The notes: generated by a model not told the origin, from the letters alone. Counted from the stretch's first letter, positions 33,210 through 42,135 are shown. The stretch: DNA of 57,353 nt from CAZNPW01 sp964575185 (GCA_964575185.1 CAZNPW010000017.1:1-57353); one strand, 5' to 3'. Made by a program: numbers and translations.

Positions 33210-34142
33210 TCACGCCGCCCAGGCTGCCGCCTCGGCGTCGACGGCGGCATCGAAGCCCGGCACGCCGAGCCGCGCGGCCAGCGCCGCAGGCAACTGCCGC
33301 CGCGACGAGATGCGCGGGTGCGGCATCTCGGCGATGATCCGTTCGGCGCCGTAAAGCGCCAGATACTCGGCATGGTTGTCGAAGGCCCGGCGGCCGACGT
33401 AATCGACGAAGGTTTCGGCCGCCGCTCCGTTGGCCAGGATCGCGTCGTGCGCCTCGGTCTCGACGTGCCAGTAGGTCACCTGCGGGGGCAGATCGGCCAG
33501 CGGCACGAAGGCGATGCTGGTGCCGTTGACCAGCGCGCCCGCGTTCACCGCAAGCCCGTCGAGGATCAGCGCGTGATCGGCCGTCAGCACCAGGTCGCGG
33601 TCGGGAACGCCGGGGGCCAGCGCCCCGGCGGCGACCCGCACCGGGCGCACGCTCTCTCCGCGCGCGGTCGCGACCGTCTGCCGACCCATCCAGCGCACCG
33701 GCACGACGCGGCCGTCGGCCGTCAGCACGGGGTCGCCGACCGCGAGCGTCTCGACCGGGCGTGCGCCCCCGGGTGTCGCGATCAGGGTGCCGGGCGCGAA
33801 ACAGACGGTGAAGTCATAGTCGAAGAATGAAAAGGCGGGCAGCGCCGCGATCGCATCCGTGATCTTCTGCAGCGGGATACCGGGCAGATACCCGATCAGC
33901 CATTCCTGTGGCTGGGACCCGGCGTAAACCAGCGGATAGGTCGTGCCGTCTATTTCGATGTAGACCAGCCCGTAGTAGACTAGGTCGGGCAGGTCCGGGG
34001 ACCGCAGCGTCTGGTTCCAGGCGGTGAAGACCTCGTCGGGCTCGCCATCCTGGATGTAGCGCAGCGTTTCGGACTGCGTGGCCTCCGTAATGTTCAGATA
34101 CCCGTCGACCTGAGCGCGGAAGGTGTACCCGAAGACCGCCAT
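33210..34142 (-). CDS. Hint-domain (hedgehog/intein-type) protein
   Basis: 310 aa. The N-terminal 110 residues are a non-repetitive domain I do not recognise. A Hint domain starts at Cys114: VCFAPGTLIATPGGARPVET, LAVGDPVLTADGRVVPVRW, then LTADHALIL (the TxxH motif) and AHDAILANG. Such proteins are common in Rhodobacteraceae and may self-process at the Cys. There is no second extein after the domain. ATG is chosen because GGGAG precedes it by 9 bases. A full CtrA site lies 67 bases upstream. Confidence 0.85.
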   Translation of the reverse strand: MAVFGYTFRAQVDGYLNITEATQSETLRYIQDGEPDEVFTAWNQTLRSPDLPDLVYYGLVYIEIDGTTYPLVYAGSQPQEWLIGYLPGIPLQKITDAIAALPAFSFFDYDFTVCFAPGTLIATPGGARPVETLAVGDPVLTADGRVVPVRWMGRQTVATARGESVRPVRVAAGALAPGVPDRDLVLTADHALILDGLAVNAGALVNGTSIAFVPLADLPPQVTYWHVETEAHDAILANGAAAETFVDYVGRRAFDNHAEYLALYGAERIIAEMPHPRISSRRQLPAALAARLGVPGFDAAVDAEAAAWAA

Positions 34143-34208
34143 CGCGAAACTCCCTCTGCCGATGCACGGCGGGGCAGTTTTTGCGACGGGCGATGCAATC
34201 AAGAGTTG

Positions 34209-34224
34209 TTAACTTTTGGTTAAC
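34209..34224. promoter_or_regulatory. CtrA-type binding site upstream of the Hint gene
   Basis: TTAACTTTTGGTTAAC: an exact TTAA-N7-TTAAC match, and it also reads as TTAA-N7-TTAAC on the other strand. It lies 67 bases upstream of the Hint gene start in a region otherwise free of TTAA motifs. Confidence 0.6.
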
Positions 34225-34390
34225 CCTTTAGCGGCGGCTTTACGCTCGACTGCGGCAAGCGCGCAACAGGCTCACATGCCGCCGCGAGTTCCGACGGGTC
34301 TGCACAACCCCAGATTGTCGTGGCCGGGCGCGATCCGCGCGTTCCGCGCGGCGGCGAATGCGATGCCGGACCGGATCGTGCGATATCGTC

Positions 34391-35788
34391 CTATCCGGTG
34401 CGGTTTCGCACGATCCGGTGCGTTATCGCATCAAATCCGCCGGGCGCGGACAGCCGCGCGAAGCGCCACAGCAGCAGCACCGCGGCGGTCAGAAGGCCGA
34501 TCACTAGCCCGGCCCAGACCCCCGGCGCGCCCCGGCCGAGATGCAGCCCGATCCACCACGAGGCCGGGATGCCGACGCCCCAGTAGCTGACCGCGGCGAT
34601 CAGCATCGGCACCTTCGTGTCCTGCACCCCGCGCAGAAGGCCCATGGCCATGACCTGCCCCGCGTCGACCATCTGGAACAGCGCCGCCACGGCCAGCAGG
34701 ACCGTGCCCGCGGCGACGATGTCCGGCGTCCCGGCGCTGCCTGCGTCGAGATACAGGCCCATGAGCCAGCCGGGCATGGTCAGGAACAGCCCGACGAAGA
34801 AAAGACCCGCTGCCGCCGACAGGCCGAGGGCGACCCGCGCCCCGCCGCGCAGGGCGGGCAGGTCGCGCGCGCCGAAATGGTGCCCGGTGCGGATCGTCGC
34901 GGCATTCGCGAGGCCGAGGTGGACCATGAACAAAACGCTCACGATCTGCATGGCGATGCCGTGCGCGGCAAGCTGCACCGCGCCCAGCGTGCCGACCATC
35001 AGCGCGCTGGCGTAGAACAGGCTCGATTCGGTCAGGCCCTGCACCCCGATCGGCCAGCCCAGCCGCCAGACCCGTCCCAGCGCCGCCCGGTCGGCGCGGA
35101 AGAACCGCGTCCAGATGGCGAAGGCGCGGGCCTGCGGCTGGCGCGCCGCGTAAAGCCCGAGGATCGCGAGCGTCAGCACCTGCGTCAGCACGGTCGCGAT
35201 GGCGGCGCCCCGGATGCCGAGTTCGGGCGCGCCCCAGGTGCCGAAGATCAGCGCGGTGTTCACCACCGCGTTCAGGCCGACCCCGGCAACCGTCGCCCAG
35301 AACACCACCTGCGTCAGCCGCAGCGCCGACAGGAAGCCCTTCAGCGTCATCACCATCAGCGCGGGCACCATGCCGACCCCGGCGATGCGGACGTAGTCCT
35401 GCGTGAGGCGCGCGACCTCCGGCTCCTGCCCCAGCGCGCGCAAGAGGGGGGCCGCGAACCAGAACAGCGGGTAGACCGCGATGCCGAAGCCCGCCGAGAG
35501 CCACAGGCCCATCCGCGTCACCCGCCGCGCGTCGGTGGCCCTGCCCTCGCCCAGCGCGGCGGCGACCATCGGCATGACCGCCCCGGCGAAGCCCGCGCCG
35601 AGGATAAAGGCGGCGAAGAACACCGCGCTGCCCAGCACCCCGGCGGCGAGCTCGTTCACGCCGTACCAGCCGAGCATGATCGTGTCGGTGACCTGCAGGC
35701 CCATCTGGGCCACATGGCTGCCGATCAGCGGCAGGGCGATCGAGAGCGTCGCGCGGGCGTGCTGGGCGGGGGTCGGGGGCTTGGACAT
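34391..35788 (-). CDS. MATE-family multidrug/Na+ or H+ antiporter
   Basis: 465 aa, about 12 membrane helices in two homologous halves. N-terminal features are SIALPLIGSHVAQMGLQVTD and TIMLGWYGVNELAAGVLGSA; the second half has SSLFYASALMVGTLGAVQLA. This is the NorM/DinF-type organisation. It exports cationic drugs or metabolites in exchange for ions; the substrate is unknown. It starts 201 bases after the LuxR-hydrolase stop on the same strand, with nothing recognisable in that gap. Confidence 0.93.
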   Translation of the reverse strand: MSKPPTPAQHARATLSIALPLIGSHVAQMGLQVTDTIMLGWYGVNELAAGVLGSAVFFAAFILGAGFAGAVMPMVAAALGEGRATDARRVTRMGLWLSAGFGIAVYPLFWFAAPLLRALGQEPEVARLTQDYVRIAGVGMVPALMVMTLKGFLSALRLTQVVFWATVAGVGLNAVVNTALIFGTWGAPELGIRGAAIATVLTQVLTLAILGLYAARQPQARAFAIWTRFFRADRAALGRVWRLGWPIGVQGLTESSLFYASALMVGTLGAVQLAAHGIAMQIVSVLFMVHLGLANAATIRTGHHFGARDLPALRGGARVALGLSAAAGLFFVGLFLTMPGWLMGLYLDAGSAGTPDIVAAGTVLLAVAALFQMVDAGQVMAMGLLRGVQDTKVPMLIAAVSYWGVGIPASWWIGLHLGRGAPGVWAGLVIGLLTAAVLLLWRFARLSAPGGFDAITHRIVRNRTG

Positions 35789-35989
35789 GCGCCGTGCCTA
35801 GCAGCCGCCCCGGGCCGGGTGAAGGCCGGATGCCCGGAGGGTCGTCGGTCGGGCAAGACGGGCGACGGCGCTGCCGCCGCCGCCCGGTATCGCTGAATGT
35901 CCGATCGAAATGGCCTGGGTGCGAATGACGGATTCACCATGCACCGTGCCGCGGCGGTCCGCATACCCCGGCTGGGGTATGCCCGCGCC

Positions 35990-37744
35990 CTACCGCGACG
36001 CGGCGTGGAGGGCGGCGACCCGGTCGAGGATCATCGGCCAGTGGGCGAAGAAGGCGAGCTGGCCCGCCTGCACGAAGGTCACCTGCAGGCGCGGGAAATC
36101 GGCCATCAGTTCCCGCACCGTCAGCACCGGGGTCTGCGGGTCCTGGTCGCCCTGGATCAGCTCCACCGGCACGCGCGCGCGGTGGACGAGGCCCGACCAG
36201 TCGCGTTCCGACCCGATGCATTCGCGGGTGAAGGCCTCGGAGGCGAGGTGCTGCGGGCCGAGGCACATGTCGGTGCCCGCAAGGATCGCCTCGCGCACCT
36301 CGGGGTTGGCGAAGGTCGCCATGTCGGCGGGGCTGCCGCCGTTCACCTGGGTGAAGAAGGCGGCCTTGCCGACCCTGCGGGCGAGCGAGAAGCCGGCCTT
36401 CACCAGGAACGGCAGGACCTTCGGGGCGTAGCGGGCGTTGGCCAGGATGAAGCGCTGCCACTTGTCCATCCGGTCGTATTGCGCCGCGGTGCGCAGCGGC
36501 AGTTGCGCCGCGCAGCCGAGGATCGCCGCCACGAGATCGGGCCGCGTCTCGGCCAGCTGCAGCGCGAAGCGCAGGTCGGCCCCGAGCGCGATGACGACGG
36601 CGGCCTTCAGGCCGAGGTGGTCCATGACGCGGGCATAGTCGTCGGCCACGCCCTCCAGATGGTCGATGCCGCGCGGATGCAGGTCGCTGTGGCCGTAGCC
36701 CGCGCGGATCGGCACCACGACCCGCAGCCGCCGCTGCGCCGCCGCGCGTTCGGCGCGGGCGGGCCAGCGGATCATCGCGTAGTCGAGGTGCATGTAGAGC
36801 AGCGGCGCCCCGCCCGGATCGCCGAAGGCCACGAAGTCGAGCCGCCGGTCGTGGCTGCCGCGGATCGTCTGCACGGGGAGCGGCAGCAGGCCGGTGGCCG
36901 GCGGCACCGCCGCGGAGGGGTCGGTGCCGATCGCGGCCACGTCCATCAGGCCCAGCACGACGCGGACGAGTTCGGACTGGCTGTGCGTCTCGGTCTTCTG
37001 CAGGACCGAGCGGACCTGCGTGCGCACCGTCTCCACCGACCGGCCGCGCGTCTCGGCGATGTCGCGGACGGGCTGGCCCAGGGTGATGGCGCGCACGATC
37101 TCGACCTCGGCCGGGGTCAGGGCGAAGGCCTCGGCCACCGTCCGGGCGAAGCCGTCGGGCCAGACGAGCTCGGTCGACAAGACGAGCGCGAGCGGGCGGG
37201 GGGCGGCGCTTTCCACCGGGCTGACGCGGAGGATGACCGGGCTGCCCCCCGGGACCGACCGGATGCGCAGCATCACGACCTTTTCGGCGCGGCCGCCGGC
37301 GACCCTGGCGATGACGCCGCGCAGCATGTCGATGTCGGGGTCGTCGAACGGGAGCGCGTCGATCCGCCCGCCCTCGCAGATGCCGAAGGCGACGGCGGCG
37401 GGGCGGTTGCAGGCGGTCACGAAGGGACCGCCGTCGGCCACGAAGGCGGCGAGGCGGGGGATGTCGTCGAGCACCGACCGGTAGCCGCCATCGGCCCGGG
37501 TCGGCTGGAAGCGGTCGAGGAACACCGAGGCGCGGCCCATGTGGGCGGTGATCTCGGGGTCGTCGATCTGGATCGCCTGCTCCACCGCGCCGATCCGCAG
37601 CGGGGCCGCGCGGCGCTCCCAGACGTCGAGCAGCTCCTCGAGCCGGATCGGGTCGAGCGCCACGTCGTAAAGCCTGTCGACGATCTCGGCCTTCTGGTCG
37701 CGATCGGCGAACTGGGCGGTGGGCACGCGCGGCGGCTCGGTCAT
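35990..37744 (-). CDS. LuxR-type regulator fused to a degenerate alpha/beta hydrolase domain
   Basis: 584 aa. A sensor-like region (1-205) is followed by a LuxR/FixJ helix-turn-helix (about 209-262: LTPAEVEIVRAITLGQPVRD, ETRGRSVETVRTQVRSVLQK), then an alpha/beta hydrolase-fold domain (about 290-584). The hydrolase domain keeps the PIRAGYGHSD oxyanion-strand motif. At the nucleophile elbow it reads AVVIALGADLRFAL, so Ser of GxSxG is absent, and the C-terminal His position reads QAGQLAFFAHW. The fold may therefore bind a small molecule rather than hydrolyse it. It is divergent from parE with repeat copy E between. Confidence 0.85.
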   Translation of the reverse strand: MTEPPRVPTAQFADRDQKAEIVDRLYDVALDPIRLEELLDVWERRAAPLRIGAVEQAIQIDDPEITAHMGRASVFLDRFQPTRADGGYRSVLDDIPRLAAFVADGGPFVTACNRPAAVAFGICEGGRIDALPFDDPDIDMLRGVIARVAGGRAEKVVMLRIRSVPGGSPVILRVSPVESAAPRPLALVLSTELVWPDGFARTVAEAFALTPAEVEIVRAITLGQPVRDIAETRGRSVETVRTQVRSVLQKTETHSQSELVRVVLGLMDVAAIGTDPSAAVPPATGLLPLPVQTIRGSHDRRLDFVAFGDPGGAPLLYMHLDYAMIRWPARAERAAAQRRLRVVVPIRAGYGHSDLHPRGIDHLEGVADDYARVMDHLGLKAAVVIALGADLRFALQLAETRPDLVAAILGCAAQLPLRTAAQYDRMDKWQRFILANARYAPKVLPFLVKAGFSLARRVGKAAFFTQVNGGSPADMATFANPEVREAILAGTDMCLGPQHLASEAFTRECIGSERDWSGLVHRARVPVELIQGDQDPQTPVLTVRELMADFPRLQVTFVQAGQLAFFAHWPMILDRVAALHAASR

Positions 37745-37860
37745 GGCCGCGGAAGGGTGCCCTGTCCGAAAGCAGTGGGCAAGCCGGATTTGCCCCGCGA
37801 GGTCCGGGTCGCGCCGGGCGGGGGTGCGGGCGCGCGATCCCGGCGCGGCGCGGGCCGCGA

Positions 37861-37925
37861 GGGCGGAGGGGGGCCTGCCCCCCGCCCTTCGGGCCCCCCC
37901 GGGATATTTGGGGGAAGATGAGGGC
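37861..37925 (+). repeat. Intergenic ATATTT repeat, copy E (subfamily II)
   Basis: Plus strand: a compound hairpin (GGGGGG-CCTG-CCCCCC at 37868-37883, and GCCCTTCGGGC at 37884-37894), then CCCCCCCGGGATATTTGGGG and GAAGATGAGGGCGG. It lies in a divergent promoter gap with its tail toward parE. Confidence 0.7.
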
Positions 37926-38012
37926 GGGTTGGGGCGAAACGCGGCGGCGGCCCCATATCTTGCGGTCCGGGGCGTCGCGGGGCATCCTGCGGGCTTTCGC
38001 AGGGGTGATGCG

Positions 38013-39962
38013 ATGACCGACCTTCTGTCCGGCCCGTCCGACTATACCGCCGCCTCGATCGAGGTGCTGGAGGGGTTGGAGGCGGTGCGGATGCGCCCCG
38101 GCATGTACATCGGCGGCACCGACGAGCGCGCGCTGCACCACATGGTGGCCGAGATCCTCGACAACGCGATGGACGAGGCGGTGGCGGGGCACGCGAGCCG
38201 GATCGAGGTGGAGCTGGCCGAGGGCAACCTCATCACGGTGCGCGACAACGGCCGCGGCATCCCGGTCGACCCGCACCCGAAGTTCCCCGACAAGTCGGCG
38301 CTGGAGGTGATCCTCTGCACCCTGCACGCGGGGGGCAAGTTCAACGGCAAGGCTTACGCCACCAGCGGGGGGCTGAACGGGGTCGGGTCGTCTGTCGTCA
38401 ACGCGCTGTCGGACCTGATGCGGGTGGAGGTGGCGCGCAACCGCGAACTGTGGGTGCAGAGCTTCTCGCGCGGGCGCCCGACGGGGCCGATCGCGAAACT
38501 GGGGCCGGCCCCGAACCGGCGGGGGACCGTCGTGACCTTCCGCCCCGACCCGGAGATCTTCGGCAGCCAGGCGCTGCGGCCGCACCGCGTGATGAAGATG
38601 GCACGGTCGAAGGCCTATCTGTTCTCGGGCGTCGAGATCCGCTGGAAGACCGCCGTGCCCGACGGCGACACGCCGCCGGAGGCCGTGTTCCACTTTCCCG
38701 GCGGGCTGGCGCAGTATCTGGGCGACCAGATGGCCGGGGCGCAGGTCTACGGCGAGCGGCCTTTCGCGGGCAAGGTGTCGTTCGAGAAATACGGGCAGCC
38801 CGGCAGCGTCGAATGGGCGATCACCTGGACGCCGGTGCGCGACGGGTTCATCCACTCCTACTGCAACACCGTGCCGACGCCCGAGGGCGGCACGCACGAG
38901 GCGGGGTTCTGGGCCGCGATCCTGAAGGGGATCAAGGCCTATGGCGAGCGGGTCAGGAACCGCAAGGCGGAGGCAATCACCCGCGACGACCTGCTGTCGG
39001 GGGGCTGCGCGCTGATCTCGGTCTTCATCCGCGAGCCGCAGTTCGTGGGGCAGACGAAGGACCGGCTGGCGACCGAGGAGGCCGCGCGCTGGGTCGAGGG
39101 CGCGGTGCGCGACCATTTCGACACCTGGCTTGCGGGTGATCCGCGCAGCGCGGGGGCGATCCTGGATTTCCTCGTGCTGCGCGCCGAGGAGCGGCTGCGG
39201 CGGCGGGCCGAGAAGGAGACGCAGCGGAAGACCGCGACGAAGCGGCTGCGGCTGCCCGGGAAGCTGACCGACTGCTCCGCCGCGGGGCGGGAGGGGACGG
39301 AGCTTTTCATCGTCGAGGGGGATTCGGCGGGGGGAAGCGCCAAGGCCGCGCGGAACCGCGAGACGCAGGCGCTGCTGCCGTTGCGGGGAAAGGTTCTGAA
39401 TGTGCTCGGCGCGGCCGCCGGGAAGCTGGCGGACAACGCCGAATTGCGTGATTTGTGCGAGGCGATGGGCGTCGGGATGGGGACCCGCTTCCGTCTGGAT
39501 GACCTGCGCTACGACAAGATCATCATCATGACGGACGCCGACGTGGACGGCGCGCATATCGCGAGCCTGCTGATGACGTTCTTCTACACCCAGATGCGGC
39601 CGCTGATCGACAAGGGGCACCTCTATCTCGCCTGCCCGCCGCTGTACCGGCTGACGCAAGGGGCGGCGCGGCTCTATGTGGCCGATGACGCGGAGAAGGA
39701 GGCGTGGCTCGCCAGGGGCTCGGTCGGCGGCAAGGGGAAGATCGACGTGCAGCGGTTCAAGGGCCTGGGCGAGATGGACGCCAAGGACCTGAAGGACACG
39801 ACGATGAACCCCGCGACGCGCAAGCTGATCCGGGTGATGATCGACGAGGAGGAGCCGGGGGAGACGGGGGACCTGGTGGAGCGGCTGATGGGCAAGCGGC
39901 CGGAGCTGCGGTTCCGGTATATCCAGGAGAATGCGCGGTTCGTGGAGGTGGTGGATGTGTAG
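38013..39962 (+). CDS. parE: DNA topoisomerase IV subunit B
   Basis: 649 aa. GHKL ATPase domain (ILDNAMDEAVAG, VRDNGRGIPVD, GGLNGVGSSVVNALS), transducer with SYCNTVPTPEGGTHE, and TOPRIM with EGDSAGGSAK and IIIMTDADVDGAHI. The total length and the absence of the GyrB insertion identify ParE rather than GyrB. With ParC it decatenates daughter chromosomes. The start is the ATG of MTDLLSGPSDY; the frame remains open upstream but runs through the repeat. Confidence 0.95.
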   Translation: MTDLLSGPSDYTAASIEVLEGLEAVRMRPGMYIGGTDERALHHMVAEILDNAMDEAVAGHASRIEVELAEGNLITVRDNGRGIPVDPHPKFPDKSALEVILCTLHAGGKFNGKAYATSGGLNGVGSSVVNALSDLMRVEVARNRELWVQSFSRGRPTGPIAKLGPAPNRRGTVVTFRPDPEIFGSQALRPHRVMKMARSKAYLFSGVEIRWKTAVPDGDTPPEAVFHFPGGLAQYLGDQMAGAQVYGERPFAGKVSFEKYGQPGSVEWAITWTPVRDGFIHSYCNTVPTPEGGTHEAGFWAAILKGIKAYGERVRNRKAEAITRDDLLSGGCALISVFIREPQFVGQTKDRLATEEAARWVEGAVRDHFDTWLAGDPRSAGAILDFLVLRAEERLRRRAEKETQRKTATKRLRLPGKLTDCSAAGREGTELFIVEGDSAGGSAKAARNRETQALLPLRGKVLNVLGAAAGKLADNAELRDLCEAMGVGMGTRFRLDDLRYDKIIIMTDADVDGAHIASLLMTFFYTQMRPLIDKGHLYLACPPLYRLTQGAARLYVADDAEKEAWLARGSVGGKGKIDVQRFKGLGEMDAKDLKDTTMNPATRKLIRVMIDEEEPGETGDLVERLMGKRPELRFRYIQENARFVEVVDV

Positions 39963-39966
39963 GCCA

Positions 39967-39993
39967 TTGACGTATGCGTCATTGGCGTATAAA
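39967..39993 (+). promoter_or_regulatory. Promoter and palindromic operator of the toxin-antitoxin pair
   Basis: TTGACG (39967) and TATAAA (39988) with a 15-base spacer form a rather short sigma-70-like promoter. TGACG-TATG-CGTCA (39968-39981) is a perfect 5-bp dyad overlapping it, the expected place for antitoxin autorepression. Confidence 0.5.
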
Positions 39994-40013
39994 TGAGGGT
40001 ATCAGTTGTTGCG

Positions 40014-40328
40014 ATGGCGGACTTCACACGCCGGTCGCGGGCTTTGTTGACGGAAGACGAACGGGTTGACCTGATCGACATGCTCTCAGTTGCGCCTGGA
40101 ACGGGAGTTGCCCTCGGGCGCGGCCTTTACAAGATTCGCCTTGCGCGACGGGCCGAAGGCAAGAGCGGCGGGTTTAGGACGATCCATTACTACCGGCCTG
40201 ATTCCGGCCCCGTCCTGTTGTTGACGATGTTTGCGAAGAACGAGAAGTCCAACCTTTCAGCGGCGGAATTGGCAGCTCTGACTCGTCTTGCCGAAGTGGC
40301 TGCCGCGACATACCGGAGACAAGGATGA
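40014..40328 (+). CDS. RelE/HigB-2-type toxin
   Basis: 104 aa from ATG at 40014. An in-frame ATG at 39993 falls in the -10 element and is less likely. RelE-fold features are GRGLYKIRLARRAEGKSGGF and RTIHYYR, with the C-terminal LLTMFAKNEKSNLSAAE. This is the ribosome-dependent mRNA interferase family called HigB-2 or addiction-module toxin RelE. The gene is toxin-first and overlaps the antitoxin by 4 bases. Its G+C is somewhat lower than neighbours, consistent with mobility. Confidence 0.85.
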   Translation: MADFTRRSRALLTEDERVDLIDMLSVAPGTGVALGRGLYKIRLARRAEGKSGGFRTIHYYRPDSGPVLLLTMFAKNEKSNLSAAELAALTRLAEVAAATYRRQG

Positions 40329-40633
40329 CCAGCGAAGCATTTCGGCGGATCGAGCAGGGGCTGAAAGAAGCGATCGCCTATCTTGAAGGCGATACGACGA
40401 ACGTAATTGTGCATCACGTCGAGGTGCCGGACTCCGATGTCCGCGACATCCGGGCGATGACAGGCCTCAGCCAGGCCGACTTTGCCCGGTCCATCGGCGT
40501 CAAGAAGGCGACGCTGGTGAACTGGGAGCAGGCGCGGCGAAAGCCGGAGGGGCCGGCGCGGGTGCTGCTCGCGCTGATCGCGAAGGAGCCGGGGATCGTG
40601 GCGCGGGTATTGGGGACGCCTGACAGGGGGTGA
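40325..40633 (+). CDS. XRE-family antitoxin (HigA-2/NadS-like)
   Basis: 102 aa. An N-terminal region of about 35 residues probably binds the toxin. A helix-turn-helix follows at about residues 40-95 (DIRAMTGLSQADFARSIG, KKATLVNWEQARRKPEGPAR). It neutralises the upstream toxin and probably represses the operon through the TGACG dyad. It overlaps the toxin stop by 4 bases. Confidence 0.88.
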   Translation: MTSEAFRRIEQGLKEAIAYLEGDTTNVIVHHVEVPDSDVRDIRAMTGLSQADFARSIGVKKATLVNWEQARRKPEGPARVLLALIAKEPGIVARVLGTPDRG

Positions 40634-40697
40634 CGTCGGACCATGCCCACGCCCTCGTGACCGCCTCCCCCCGCACCCGCATGCTACCCTCCCCCGC

Positions 40698-41378
40698 ATG
40701 CGCGCAATCCTCCCCCTCTCCCTTCTCCTCGCCACCCCCGCCGTGGCGCAGGAGGTCGACGTGGAGCTCGTCCTCCTCGCCGACACCACGGGCTCGATCG
40801 ACGACCGGGAGGCGTTCTTCCAGCGGCAGGGGTATGCGACGGCGATCACCGATCCGCGGGTGCTCCGGGCGATCGCGACGACGCTGACGGGGACCGTCGC
40901 GGTGACCTATGTGGAGTGGGCGGGGCCGGACAGTCAGGTGACGGTGGTGCCCTGGACCGTGATCGACGGGCCGGACACCGCGGCGCGCTTCGCGGCGGAC
41001 CTGATGGTGCCGCCGCGGCAGGCCTTCGGGCGGAATGCCATCGGGGCGGCGCTGTTGCACGGGATGGCGCTGATCGAGGGCAACGACATCCAGGGCCTGC
41101 GCAAGGTCATCGACTTCTCGGGCGACAGCGCGACCAACCGGGCGGGGCCGCCCGTGGCCCCGGCGCGCGAGGCGGTGCTGGCGGCGGGGATCACGATCAA
41201 CGCGCTCGCGGTCTACTGCCGGGGCTGTTCGGGGCCGACGTCGGACGACCTGACCGAACGCTTCGCCAGAGAGATCATCGGCGGGACGGGCTCCCTCGTC
41301 GTGGCGGCGGAGAGCCCGGAGACCTTCACCGAGGCCGTGGTGCGCAAGCTCGTGCAGGAGATCGCGGCGGTGGAGTGA
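40698..41378 (+). CDS. DUF1194 secreted von Willebrand factor A-like protein
   Basis: 226 aa. The Sec signal MRAILPLSLLLATPAVAQ is followed by LVLLADTTGSIDDREAFFQR, a MIDAS-type metal site (DxTxS) at the start of a vWA fold. KVIDFSGDSATNRAGPPV is the DUF1194 hallmark. A Cys pair, YCRGCSG, may form a disulphide. It is a periplasmic protein of unknown partner, common in Rhodobacteraceae. Confidence 0.85.
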   Translation: MRAILPLSLLLATPAVAQEVDVELVLLADTTGSIDDREAFFQRQGYATAITDPRVLRAIATTLTGTVAVTYVEWAGPDSQVTVVPWTVIDGPDTAARFAADLMVPPRQAFGRNAIGAALLHGMALIEGNDIQGLRKVIDFSGDSATNRAGPPVAPAREAVLAAGITINALAVYCRGCSGPTSDDLTERFAREIIGGTGSLVVAAESPETFTEAVVRKLVQEIAAVE

Positions 41379-41479
41379 CGTCGTGAAACCGCTGCACGGG
41401 ATCGCGCGTTCGTGAATGCCGGATGTTGGCGCGCTGTCGCGCGTTGCCTAAATCTGTAGTTCCTCGAAGGGAGATGATC

Positions 41480-42133
41480 ATGCGCAGACGCCAGTTCCTG
41501 ACCTCAACGTCGGCCCTGTTTTCGGCCCCGCTCGTAGCCGCCCTGCCCGCGCGGGCCAATCCGTCGATGTGGGAAGCCTGGGACGCGGAGGTCACGCCGC
41601 CGGGGTTCGATCTTTTCACCTCGAACCCCTGGGGGCTGCACCCGCGGTTGCTGCCGCAGCGGGTGCAGGCCAACCCCAGCCTCGTGCCCGGCGACATCCA
41701 TGTCGACGCGGTGGCGCGGTATCTGTACCACATCGAGCCGGGCGGCACGGCGATGCGCTACGGCGTGGCGATCGGGGCGGGGGATCTCTACGAGTCCGGC
41801 GTGTTCACCGTGCAGCGCAAGGCCAAGTGGCCGCGCTGGACGCCCACACCCCAGATGATCGCCCGCGAGCCGCAGTACTATGCCCAGTTCGCCGGCGGGA
41901 TGGACCCGGGGCCGAAGAACGCGCTGGGGTCACGGGCGCTGTATCTGTATGCGGGCGGGCGCGACACGATGTTGCGCATCCACGGAACGCCGGTGCCGAC
42001 GTCGATCGGAACGCGGGCGAGTTCGGGCTGCGTGCGGATGGTCATGCCGCACATCAACTTCATGTACGACCTCGTCACGCCCGGGGTCACGGCCTACCTC
42101 TATCCGGCCGAACCCACGGACCTGTCGGCCTGA
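41480..42133 (+). CDS. L,D-transpeptidase (YkuD/ErfK family) with Tat-like signal
   Basis: 217 aa. The start at 41480 is chosen because GGAG lies 6 bases upstream; an ATG two codons earlier sits on the Shine-Dalgarno itself. The N-terminus MRRRQFLTSTSALFSAP, followed by LVAALPARA, has a twin-arginine-type motif. The YkuD catalytic motif is intact: IHGTPVPTSIGTRASSGCVR with the nucleophile Cys. It makes 3-3 cross-links in peptidoglycan or attaches proteins to it, in the periplasm. Confidence 0.92.
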   Translation: MRRRQFLTSTSALFSAPLVAALPARANPSMWEAWDAEVTPPGFDLFTSNPWGLHPRLLPQRVQANPSLVPGDIHVDAVARYLYHIEPGGTAMRYGVAIGAGDLYESGVFTVQRKAKWPRWTPTPQMIAREPQYYAQFAGGMDPGPKNALGSRALYLYAGGRDTMLRIHGTPVPTSIGTRASSGCVRMVMPHINFMYDLVTPGVTAYLYPAEPTDLSA

Positions 42134-42135
42134 GG

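Noticed and set aside
34541..35896. 451-aa plus-strand open frame opposite the MATE gene
   Set aside because: His/Arg/Gln-rich antisense shadow of a clear membrane protein.
35934..39659. 1241-aa minus-strand open frame across the LuxR-hydrolase and parE
   Set aside because: It is out of frame with one gene and antisense to the other, with biased Arg/Pro/Ala composition and no domain.
40698..41378. DUF1194 gene as part of the adjacent toxin-antitoxin module
   Set aside because: It has a Sec signal and normal G+C, is 64 bases away, and the family is a chromosomal Rhodobacteraceae periplasmic protein.
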